DNA of 18,243 nucleotides from Prevotellaceae bacterium (lineage in GTDB: Bacteria > Bacteroidota > Bacteroidia > Bacteroidales > UBA932): positions 1 to 18,243 of the forward strand of contig JAIROQ010000154.1 of the NCBI GenBank assembly GCA_031257455.1, read 5' to 3'. The notes beneath the pieces were generated by a model, which was not told the DNA's origin, searched no databases, and saw only the letters and a list, made by a program, of their open reading frames with translations. Shown here piece by piece: positions 1 to 7,326 of this stretch (the first letter of the stretch is position 1; every line of letters begins with the position of its first letter). The position numbers and the translations under genes were made by a program.

Positions 1-136
1 TCTATTCGTAAGGTTGTGGCGGCAGCTTGCGTTACAATTATAAAGGTATATCTGTTACACCTTGTCCAATGCCGCGAAGCATGTTCTCCTCCGTGTTTTC
101 TCTTTTTATTATCTTTGTACATTTTTTAACACCTGC
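1..136. other. Left-edge intergenic sequence, no supportable gene
   Basis: No convincing coding sequence is seen here on either strand. On the + strand one frame ends in a stop at 41-43, another stops at 9-11, and the third runs open to 127-129 but gives a Cys/Leu-rich peptide unlike a protein. The tail of an upstream gene cannot be excluded, because the window begins without context. Confidence 0.4.
110..117 (+). promoter_or_regulatory. Putative -7 promoter element (TATCTTTG) for the GH3 gene
   Basis: TATCTTTG matches the Bacteroidota -7 consensus TAnnTTTG exactly. No TTTG is found 19-21 bp upstream, so the -33 half is weak. Transcription from here would begin near position 124, leaving a leader of only about 13 nt before the ATG at 137. 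If it is used, the upstream TTG at 62 cannot be the start codon. Confidence 0.45.
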
Positions 137-3085
137 ATGAATAGACACGGAATTTTTATTATCGCTTGTTTGCTGCTACCCGTTGCAGCGGCCGCCCATA
201 CCACCGCGCAACAGGAACGCCGGCAGGAACAACGCTGGGTAGATTCCGTGATGAATACCCTCTCCTTACGGCAACGTATAGCGCAACTTTTTATTGTGCC
301 GGTGGAAACCGTAGCCGGTAAAAAAAACAATACCGAAAAAATCGTTGCGCTGATTGGAAAAGAACAAATCGGCGGCGTGATAGTGATGAAAGCGCACTTG
401 AGTCATTATGCGGAAAATATCAACCGGCTGCAGGCACACAGTCCCCTTCCGCTGTTAGTAGCTATGGACGCCGAGTGGGGCGTAGCCATGCGCACCGACA
501 GCGTGTTGAGATTTCCGCGCCAAATGATGCTGGGCGCACTTTCCGACAACCGGCTGGTGGAAGACATGGGAGAAGCCATTGCCGCACAATGCAAGCGCAT
601 GGGCGTGCATCTTAATTTTGCGCCGGTGGTTGACGTCAATAATAATCCCTGTAATCCGGTAATAAATGTCCGTTCGTTCGGGGAAAATAAATACAATGTC
701 GTGGGAAAAAGCATGGCGTACATGCACGGCCTGCAAAATCAAGGCGTACTGGCATGCGCCAAACATTTTCCCGGACATGGCGACACGCATCAGGATTCGC
801 ACGAACAATTGCCGTCTATCAATCATTCGTTGCAACGGTTGGATTCGCTGGAGCTTTACCCGTTCAAGGTATTGATGGAAGGCGGCGTTGATGCGGTGAT
901 GGTCGCCCACCTGCAAGTGCCGGCATACGATACGCTAAAACGCCCGTCCACTTTGTCGCCAAGCGTGGTGGCGCATTTATTGAAAGATGAATTGGAATTC
1001 AGCGGGCTGATTATTACCGATGCCCTCAACATGAAAGCGGTAACCGCCGCCGCCGAAAAAGATTCCATCGCGTTCTCGGCATTGTTGGCGGGCAACGACA
1101 TTCTGTTGATGCCGGACAATGTTTCCGCATCCATTGACGTAATAGAACAAGCGGTAAAAGAAGAAAAAATTTCCGTACACAAAATAAATACCAAATGCCG
1201 GAAAATGTTGTCGGCAAAGTACCGCGCGGGTTTGAACAATTACCGTCCAATAGAGGCGGCAGGATTGGCCGCCGATTTAAATACATCCGCCTATAAAGCC
1301 TTGTGCTACCAACTGACGGAAAAATCCTTGACCTTGCTCCATAACCGGGACAGCTTGCTTCCCTTACGCCGCTTGGATACGCTCAAAATCGCCTGTCTGG
1401 AAATAGGCAAAAATCAGGGACGTTTTTTCCGGCAACAACTGTCCTGCTATGCCGCCATAGATACATTTTCCATTGAACCCGTAACCGGCGCGGATACGCT
1501 GCTGATGTTGCAGCAACAATTAGCCCCCTATAACTTAATCATTGCCGGATACCATAGCGCCGACTCGCGGGCGCAGTTCAATTTCGGCGTGGACAGCCTC
1601 ATGGCGCAGTTCCTCGCCGGACTTTCCGCCGAGAAGAAAGTTATTTTTGATTTCTTCGGGACGCCTTATGGAATAAAGAAATTTAATGACGTCCGGAATT
1701 TTGCAGCGCTCATTGTGTCGTACGGTAATGCGCAATACACACAGGAACGCTCTGCGCAATTATTGTTTGGCGGCGTGGCGGCGCAAGGCCGTTTACCGGT
1801 TTCCATTGACAGTTTATGGGGAATAGGCAGCGGAATAAAACAGAAAAAAACTACGCGGCTGCATTATGTCCTGCCCGAAGAAATAGGCATTCCGGACATG
1901 CGGCTGGCAGCTATTGATACGATAATGGCAGAAGCGCTCCGGCAACATGCCACGCCGGGCGCGCAGGTAATGGCTATTTATAAAGGCCATGTTTTTTATC
2001 ACCGTTCGTTCGGGGCGCATGCTTATGACAGCGTTTCTCCCCCCGTTCTCCCAAACGATGCGTATGACTGGGCTTCGCTCACAAAAATAAGCGCAACCCT
2101 ACCGGTGATTATGCACCTCACGGAACAAGGGAACATCACCTTAGACGCCCCTGTGGGCAAGTATATTTCCTCTTTGGAAAACACCAATAAAAATAATTTG
2201 AAAATAGCGGAACTTTTGACACACAGTTCCGGCTTGCAAGCATACCTGCCGTTTCAATTATCCTTTTTTCCGGAGCAGGAAATGTCCCAGCCGTTAGACC
2301 CGCTGTATTTTTCGCCTGTTTTTTCCGACTTGTATCCTTTGCCGGTAGCCGATAATTTATATGCTTCGCCGGAAGTAGCGAAATTCATACGCAAGCAAAT
2401 CAACGCCTCTCCGCTACTTCAGAAAACGTATCGTTACAGCGATTGGGGCTTTATGTACTTGCAACAGGCAGCCGAAAATATTACCGGAAAAACACTCGAC
2501 CAATTAGCCGACAGTCTTTTTTATCATCGTTTGGGAATGAACCACACCGGCTTCCTTCCGTTGCGCCGAATGGCAAAAGAACGCATCCCGCCCACCGGAA
2601 CGGATGTTACTTTCCGGAAGCAACGCTTGCAAGGAACCGTACACGACCCTACGGCGGCGTTACTGGGCGGCGTAGCGGGACATGCCGGCGTATTCGGCAA
2701 TGCCAATGATCTGGCAAAATTGTTGCAACTTTATCTCAATGGCGGCACATACGGCGGCGAACGCTATTTCAGCGACAGCCTCGTTACGCTTTTTACCGGC
2801 TGCTATGCCTGCGACAAAGGCAATCGCCGCGGGCTTGGCTTCGACAAGCCCGAGCCACGCAAAGGCAAGCCCGGCCCCATTGGCGATGAATGGTCGCTCG
2901 AAAGTTACGGCCATTCCGGTTACACCGGTAATCTCTGCTGGGTAGATCCCCAGCGCGAATTGATTGTTATTTTCCTATCCAACCGCAGTTTCCCGGACGA
3001 TACTAAAAAATTAAATACCCTGCATGTGCGACCGAAAATATTTGCAGAATTTATTCATATTATTGATGAGCTAAAAACATATTAA
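137..3085 (+). CDS. Exported GH3 beta-N-acetylglucosaminidase fused to a beta-lactamase-like serine hydrolase
   Basis: This 982-residue protein carries two catalytic domains. Residues about 30-365 are a GH3 barrel of the NagZ type, which removes GlcNAc from muropeptides. The loop at residues 209-222 reads KHFPGHGDTHQDSH and supplies the His/Asp general acid/base dyad of NagZ enzymes, and ITDALNM holds the expected nucleophile Asp295. A GH3 C-terminal-like region follows to about residue 570. From about residue 580 to the end is a class-C beta-lactamase/transpeptidase-like domain with SLTK (Ser647, Lys650), Tyr-Ser-Asp (767-769) and His-Ser-Gly (926-928), so both sites look competent. Residues 1-21 resemble a cleavable signal peptide, which implies periplasmic action. 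I chose the ATG at 137 over the TTG at 62 because of the signal peptide and the promoter element between them. The protein probably trims peptidoglycan fragments; the substrate of the second domain (D-amino-acid peptide or ester) is inference. Confidence 0.9.
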   Translation: MNRHGIFIIACLLLPVAAAAHTTAQQERRQEQRWVDSVMNTLSLRQRIAQLFIVPVETVAGKKNNTEKIVALIGKEQIGGVIVMKAHLSHYAENINRLQAHSPLPLLVAMDAEWGVAMRTDSVLRFPRQMMLGALSDNRLVEDMGEAIAAQCKRMGVHLNFAPVVDVNNNPCNPVINVRSFGENKYNVVGKSMAYMHGLQNQGVLACAKHFPGHGDTHQDSHEQLPSINHSLQRLDSLELYPFKVLMEGGVDAVMVAHLQVPAYDTLKRPSTLSPSVVAHLLKDELEFSGLIITDALNMKAVTAAAEKDSIAFSALLAGNDILLMPDNVSASIDVIEQAVKEEKISVHKINTKCRKMLSAKYRAGLNNYRPIEAAGLAADLNTSAYKALCYQLTEKSLTLLHNRDSLLPLRRLDTLKIACLEIGKNQGRFFRQQLSCYAAIDTFSIEPVTGADTLLMLQQQLAPYNLIIAGYHSADSRAQFNFGVDSLMAQFLAGLSAEKKVIFDFFGTPYGIKKFNDVRNFAALIVSYGNAQYTQERSAQLLFGGVAAQGRLPVSIDSLWGIGSGIKQKKTTRLHYVLPEEIGIPDMRLAAIDTIMAEALRQHATPGAQVMAIYKGHVFYHRSFGAHAYDSVSPPVLPNDAYDWASLTKISATLPVIMHLTEQGNITLDAPVGKYISSLENTNKNNLKIAELLTHSSGLQAYLPFQLSFFPEQEMSQPLDPLYFSPVFSDLYPLPVADNLYASPEVAKFIRKQINASPLLQKTYRYSDWGFMYLQQAAENITGKTLDQLADSLFYHRLGMNHTGFLPLRRMAKERIPPTGTDVTFRKQRLQGTVHDPTAALLGGVAGHAGVFGNANDLAKLLQLYLNGGTYGGERYFSDSLVTLFTGCYACDKGNRRGLGFDKPEPRKGKPGPIGDEWSLESYGHSGYTGNLCWVDPQRELIVIFLSNRSFPDDTKKLNTLHVRPKIFAEFIHIIDELKTY

Positions 3086-3214
3086 ACACCTCAAAATAAT
3101 ACATAGCAAAAGCGACAATCTTGTTCATCAACAAAAAATACAAAAAATAAATCCGTCTGTATTAATATAAACGTCAGTGATTTATAAATACATTAAAAAA
3201 CTATTTGCAATTGT

Positions 3215-3246
3215 TTTGGGTTTTCAAAAAAAAATTCATAACTTTG
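3215..3246 (+). promoter_or_regulatory. Promoter of the exbB-exbD-tonB operon
   Basis: TTTG at 3215-3218, a 20-bp spacer and TAACTTTG at 3239-3246 fit the Bacteroidota housekeeping promoter (TTTG, 19-21 bp, TAnnTTTG) at every fixed base. The predicted start is near 3253, which leaves an AT-rich leader of about 80 nt before exbB. The rest of 3086-3332 is AT-rich and shows no gene. Confidence 0.75.
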
Positions 3247-3332
3247 GCATCGTTTTTTGAAAAAGAAATTTACAATATCAAATGATAAACTAAACAATTA
3301 AACAAAAAATAAAAAATTAAAATTTCAACATC

Positions 3333-4142
3333 ATGAAAAAATCTAAAACCAAAACCGGAAAGAAACGCATTGGCATTTCAGCTTTCCCCATCATCATTTT
3401 GTGTTTCGTATTGGCATACGTAATTTACCAGTACGTGTATGGTAACCCAGCCAATTTTATGAACAACGACCCGAATAATCATCCTCTTCAAGGAAATCTT
3501 TTGGGAACGATTTATAAAGGCGGCGTGATTGTACCGGTAATTCAAACATTATTACTCACGGTATTGGCATTAAGCGTAGAGCGCGCCATCGCACTGAGTA
3601 AAGCAAAAGGCAAAAAAGGTTTGCAAAAATTTGTAGTGGCTGTGAAAGAATCTTTAGACCTCGGTGATGTGGAAAAAGCCCATGCTTTATGTGATAAACA
3701 AAAAGGCAGCGTAGCCAATGTAGTGAAAAGTTCGTTGAGAACTTATTCCGAAGTAAGCGCCAATAAGCAATTGACCAAAGAAGAACGTCAATTAGCGCTT
3801 CGCAAAGACTTGGAAGAAGCCACCATGTTGGAACTCCCGTCAATGGAACAAAACTTGCCGGTAGTGGCTACCATTACTACTTTAGGTACTTTGATGGGGC
3901 TGCTCGGAACGGTTATCGGGATGATTCGGTCGTTTGCCGCTTTGGCCGGCGCAGGTGGAACGGACTCCGTCGCCTTGTCCACCGGTATTTCGGAAGCATT
4001 GGTAAATACGGCATTCGGTATTGCAACAGGCGCTTGCGCTGTAATATCCTATAACTTCTTCACCACAAAAATTGACGGTATAACCCACAGTATTGACGAA
4101 ATCGGCGCTTATCTGGTACAAACATTCTCCGGCGATAAATAA
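3333..4142 (+). CDS. exbB: MotA/TolQ/ExbB proton channel family protein
   Basis: This 269-residue inner-membrane protein is the channel subunit that works with ExbD and TonB to convert proton-motive force into outer-membrane transport. Hydrophobic segments lie at about 15-36, 62-82, 176-197 and 222-243. The conserved MotA/TolQ/ExbB signature TLGTLMGLLGTVIGM occupies residues 183-197. A cytoplasmic stretch of about 90 residues (84-174) separates the second and third segments, as expected in the family. The N-terminal hydrophobic segment preceded by a Lys/Arg-rich tail is an extra relative to E. coli ExbB and is common in Bacteroidota homologues. It is the first gene of the operon. The ATG follows an A-rich leader with no Shine-Dalgarno sequence. 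Confidence 0.93.
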   Translation: MKKSKTKTGKKRIGISAFPIIILCFVLAYVIYQYVYGNPANFMNNDPNNHPLQGNLLGTIYKGGVIVPVIQTLLLTVLALSVERAIALSKAKGKKGLQKFVVAVKESLDLGDVEKAHALCDKQKGSVANVVKSSLRTYSEVSANKQLTKEERQLALRKDLEEATMLELPSMEQNLPVVATITTLGTLMGLLGTVIGMIRSFAALAGAGGTDSVALSTGISEALVNTAFGIATGACAVISYNFFTTKIDGITHSIDEIGAYLVQTFSGDK

Positions 4143-4232
4143 TTGTTGAACGGATAACCTTGCGGAACCGTTGAGCAGGCGGAGTGGTATCAATACAACC
4201 GGCCAGGCTATACGGTTAAACAACTACACGAT

Positions 4233-4248
4233 TAAACAATTAAACAAA
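4233..4248 (+). repeat. 16-bp A/T-rich leader motif before exbD, repeated from the exbB leader
   Basis: TAAACAATTAAACAAA occurs here, 7 nt before the first exbD start, and identically at 3291-3306 in the exbB leader, 26 nt before that start. The gap 4143-4255 has no promoter match. The motif may act as an unstructured A-rich translation-initiation region, which replaces Shine-Dalgarno pairing in Bacteroidota, or may be coincidence in AT-rich DNA. Confidence 0.4.
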
Positions 4249-4255
4249 CAGCGCT

Positions 4256-4858
4256 ATGAGTAACAAAATTAAAAAGAAATCTACTTTTATCGATATGACT
4301 GCCATGAGTGACGTGACAGTACTATTGTTGACTTTCTTTATGTTGACCTCCACGTTTGTACAGAAAGAGCCGGTGCAGGTAAACCCGCCTCAATCCGTAT
4401 CCGAGATCAAGATACCGGAAACCAACATCGTATCGGTATTGATAGAACCGAACGGGAAAGTGTTTATGTCCTTAGACAAACAGCCCGACCGGCGGGATGT
4501 ATTACAAAAGATGGGCGAGTTTTATAAAATCGAATTTACCCCTGAAGAATTGAAAAAATTCGAGTTACTTCCCTCTTTTGGCGTGCCTATCCGTGGAATG
4601 AAAGAATTTCTTGCTCTGCCGACCGAAGAGCAAGACCGGATAATTATGGACTATGGGATTCCGTGCGACAGCCTGAATAACGAATTCAAAGAATGGATGC
4701 GCAATTCAAAAATTGTGAATAAAGACTTGAGTATTGCTATCAAAGCCGACCATGCAACCCCTTATCCGATGATACGAGATATAATGAACACCCTTCAGGA
4801 TTTGAGGGAGAATCGGTACAACCTGATTACTTCCTTGAAAGATATGCCTGAAATATAA
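4256..4858 (+). CDS. exbD: ExbD/TolR biopolymer transport protein, first copy
   Basis: This 200-residue protein is a stator partner of ExbB. It has a short positively charged cytoplasmic tail, then one transmembrane helix (about 20-36) led by Asp19 in the context AMSDVTVLLLTFFML. This Asp is the proton-carrying residue of the ExbD/TolR family. The periplasmic domain is longer than the usual total of about 140 residues. An insert of roughly 65 residues (about 85-150) interrupts the fold before the closing segment IAIKADHATPYPMIRDIM. Such long ExbD proteins are usual in Bacteroidota. It starts 113 nt after exbB and lies 15 nt before a second, diverged exbD, so the complex may contain two different ExbD subunits. 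Confidence 0.92.
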   Translation: MSNKIKKKSTFIDMTAMSDVTVLLLTFFMLTSTFVQKEPVQVNPPQSVSEIKIPETNIVSVLIEPNGKVFMSLDKQPDRRDVLQKMGEFYKIEFTPEELKKFELLPSFGVPIRGMKEFLALPTEEQDRIIMDYGIPCDSLNNEFKEWMRNSKIVNKDLSIAIKADHATPYPMIRDIMNTLQDLRENRYNLITSLKDMPEI

Positions 4859-4873
4859 AAGCATTGAAAAATT

Positions 4874-5539
4874 ATGGCAGAAATTCAAGAAAACAGCGAT
4901 AGCGGTAAAAGGGGCAAACAGAAAAAATTCAATGTCCGCGTGGACTTCACGCCCATGGTGGATATGAACATGTTGCTTATTACCTTTTTCATGCTTTGTA
5001 CTACGATGAGCAAGCCGCAAACCATGGAAATCGCCATGCCGCGCAAAGACGTCATCGATGATGACCTGACCTTGGTAAAGGAGTCGAACGCCGTAACGAT
5101 TTTATTGGGAAAAGACGACAAGGTATATTATTACTTGGGACGGCTTCAAGAGGAAGACTATGAAAGCCCCGACAAGCTGAAAGAAGCTAATTTTTCGGGC
5201 GATGAAAATAGTATCCGGGCTTTATTGTTGGGGCGCAACCGCGAGGTGGTGCAACAAATAAAAGATCTGAAAACACGTAAGGAAAATTTGGAAATTGCAG
5301 ATTCTACCTATAAAAAAGAAGTTACCGAAATTAAGAAAAATAAAGACGCGCCAAGGGTTTCAATAAAAGCGTCTGATTTTTCAAACTACAAAAACTTGAT
5401 AGATGCATTAGACGAAATGCACATTTGCAATATCGGGGTATATGCCATTGAAGATATCACAGCCGGCGATTTACGCCTGCTGGAAAACCTTACGGGAGGC
5501 GGATATGAAAAGCAGACTGAAACAGAAGTAAAACAATAA
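4874..5539 (+). CDS. exbD: ExbD/TolR biopolymer transport protein, second copy
   Basis: This 221-residue ExbD paralogue has the family arrangement of a basic cytoplasmic tail, then FTPMVDMNMLLITFFML with the key Asp30 at the start of the single membrane helix (about 31-45). The periplasmic part carries a charged, probably helical or coiled-coil insert at about 115-160, rich in Lys and Glu, before the closing segment VSIKASDF. It is clearly diverged from the preceding exbD, so this is not a recent duplication. It follows that gene by 15 nt and precedes tonB by 4 nt, so the genes are almost certainly cotranscribed. The two ExbDs may pair as a heterodimer in the ExbB pore; this is inference from gene order. 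Confidence 0.92.
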   Translation: MAEIQENSDSGKRGKQKKFNVRVDFTPMVDMNMLLITFFMLCTTMSKPQTMEIAMPRKDVIDDDLTLVKESNAVTILLGKDDKVYYYLGRLQEEDYESPDKLKEANFSGDENSIRALLLGRNREVVQQIKDLKTRKENLEIADSTYKKEVTEIKKNKDAPRVSIKASDFSNYKNLIDALDEMHICNIGVYAIEDITAGDLRLLENLTGGGYEKQTETEVKQ

Positions 5540-5543
5540 GAAT

Positions 5544-6356
5544 ATGGCAAAAGATATAAATATAACCGGAAACGAATGGCTGGAACTGGTCTTTGAAGGA
5601 AGAAATAAAGCGTATGGAGCTTATTCCATCCGTAAAAGTTCTTCCAAACGCCACTTGCTCGCCTATTTTATAATTATCGTCTTTGCCTTAGTGATGATGA
5701 TTTTTCCGACTGTCATGAAACTCATAACGCCTAAAGGTGGCGATGAAAAAGTGACGGAAGTAACCACATTATCGACTATTGCGGAAGTACCCGAAGAAAA
5801 TAAAATAGAAAAAATCGAAGCGCCACCGCCGCCGCCATTGAAAAGCACAATTAAATTTACGGTATCAAAAATCGTAGAAGACGAAAAAGTGCCGGACGAA
5901 GAAGTACGCACGATGGAAGAATTGACGGAAGTGAAAACCGCCATTTCTGTGGCTGACGTACAGGGTAACGATGACGAAACGGGACAGGATATTGCCGATT
6001 TGGAAGAACACAAATTGATAACGGAAACCGAAACGGTATATATGACCGGCGCGGTAGAACAAAATCCGGAATTTCCCGGCGGCATGGCTGCCTTGAATAA
6101 ATGGATACGTAACGAACTGAGGTATCCTGCTGCTGCTGCCGAAATGGGTATTGCCGGACGGGTAACCGTGCAATTCACGGTAGGTAAAGACGGCTCGGTA
6201 CGCGATATTTTAATATTAAGAGGTGTGGACAGTTCGCTGGACAAAGAAGCGCTCCGTATCGTAGGCAAAATGCCGAAATGGATTCCCGGAAAACAGGGCG
6301 GACAAGCGGTAAACGTTCGCTTCATTTTACCGATAACATTCCAATTGCAGCAATAA
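5544..6356 (+). CDS. tonB: TonB-family energy transducer
   Basis: This 270-residue protein spans the periplasm and transfers energy from ExbB/ExbD to TonB-dependent outer-membrane receptors such as SusC. Residues 10-30 form the cytoplasmic WLELVFEGRNKAYGAYSIRK-type start seen in many Bacteroidota TonB proteins. One transmembrane helix follows at about 38-60. A linker has a short proline run (94-98) and an acidic stretch. The C-terminal TonB domain (about 180-270) carries the conserved YPAAAAEMGIAGRVTVQF segment and ends in ILPITFQLQQ. The Pro-rich region is much shorter than in E. coli TonB. It overlaps nothing and begins 4 nt after the second exbD, as expected for an operon. Confidence 0.93.
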   Translation: MAKDINITGNEWLELVFEGRNKAYGAYSIRKSSSKRHLLAYFIIIVFALVMMIFPTVMKLITPKGGDEKVTEVTTLSTIAEVPEENKIEKIEAPPPPPLKSTIKFTVSKIVEDEKVPDEEVRTMEELTEVKTAISVADVQGNDDETGQDIADLEEHKLITETETVYMTGAVEQNPEFPGGMAALNKWIRNELRYPAAAAEMGIAGRVTVQFTVGKDGSVRDILILRGVDSSLDKEALRIVGKMPKWIPGKQGGQAVNVRFILPITFQLQQ

Positions 6357-6365
6357 GCGTCTTCC

Positions 6366-7313
6366 ATGAACAGATGGTATCATCGAACAAGTTGTTTCCT
6401 TTTGTGTTTGCTTTTGATAGCTTGTAAAGGGAAAAAAACGAACGCTCCGGATGATACCCTGTTTAGCGGCGTAATCACCATTGCGGTGGATGAAACGCTT
6501 TCGCCGTTTGTACAGGAAGAAATAGATGTGTTTGAAGCGCATTATTCGCTGGCAAGCATTATCCCGAAATATACAGATGAAGTACATGCGTTAAACTTAT
6601 TGCTGAAAGACAGCGTACGGTTTGCGGTAACAACGCGCCCGCTAAGGGAAGAAGAAATAGCGTCATTCCACAGCCGGAAATTTTTCCCGGAGTCCATAAA
6701 AATCGCCACAGACGGCATTGCCCTGATTGTCCACAAAAACAATCCCGATTCAATTGTCAATGTGGAAATGTTGCGGCAAATATTTTCCGGAAAAATATTG
6801 CGGTGGAACGAATTGTTCCCGAAATCAACATTAGGGAACATATCCGTAGTTTATGACCATCCCAATTCCAGTACGGTGCGCTATGTGCAGGACTCTATTT
6901 GCCGGGATAAACAATTGTCGGAGCAATCCTACGCGGCGGGTACAAATCCCAAAGTAATCGAATATGTAGCCCGCACGCCGGGTGCATTGGGTATCATCGG
7001 CGTAAACTGGATAAGCGAAGAACAGGATTCGGTAAGCAGGGAATTTTCGACAAGTATTCAGGTAATGCGGATAAGCAGGGAAGAACAGCCTACGCAGCAA
7101 AACAGTTACCAGCCTTACCAGTATTACCTTTACACGGGACAATACCCGCTTGTACGGAATGTGTACATTAACCTGAATGACCCGCGAAGCGGCCTGCCGT
7201 CAGGATTGACGAGTTTCGTTACGTCTTCCAGGGGGCAGCGGATTATCCTGAAAGCAGGATTGCTGCCGGCGAAAATGCCGGTGAATATTGTAAATATTCG
7301 AGATGTATTATAA
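6366..7313 (+). CDS. PstS-like phosphate-binding-type lipoprotein
   Basis: This 315-residue protein resembles periplasmic substrate-binding proteins of the PstS class. A lipoprotein signal ends at LLIAC (Cys20). The mature part carries PstS-type landmarks: DGIALIVHKNNP (116-127), IFSGKILRWNEL (139-150), and the anion-loop-like NSSTVRYVQDS beginning near 167. It starts 9 nt after tonB and no pstCAB permease genes are present, so it is unlikely to feed a phosphate ABC transporter here. A homologous gene in this position is, to my knowledge, recurrent in Bacteroidota TonB operons, but its function is not established. Phosphate binding itself is inferred only from family resemblance. Confidence 0.8.
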   Translation: MNRWYHRTSCFLLCLLLIACKGKKTNAPDDTLFSGVITIAVDETLSPFVQEEIDVFEAHYSLASIIPKYTDEVHALNLLLKDSVRFAVTTRPLREEEIASFHSRKFFPESIKIATDGIALIVHKNNPDSIVNVEMLRQIFSGKILRWNELFPKSTLGNISVVYDHPNSSTVRYVQDSICRDKQLSEQSYAAGTNPKVIEYVARTPGALGIIGVNWISEEQDSVSREFSTSIQVMRISREEQPTQQNSYQPYQYYLYTGQYPLVRNVYINLNDPRSGLPSGLTSFVTSSRGQRIILKAGLLPAKMPVNIVNIRDVL

Positions 7314-7326
7314 AAAAAATAAAATT

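Noticed and set aside
62..136. Upstream TTG start for the GH3/serine hydrolase gene
   Set aside because: It adds 25 residues before a good signal peptide, and the TATCTTTG promoter element lies inside the extension.
5663..6367. 234-codon minus-strand ORF opposite tonB
   Set aside because: It is the antisense shadow of a well-supported tonB gene, rich in Ser/Thr, with no family resemblance.
7303..7326. Earlier ATG for the TPR protein, overlapping the PstS-like gene
   Set aside because: It puts a short Lys-rich extension before the signal peptide. The start at 7327 gives a standard signal sequence, though the overlap start cannot be fully excluded.
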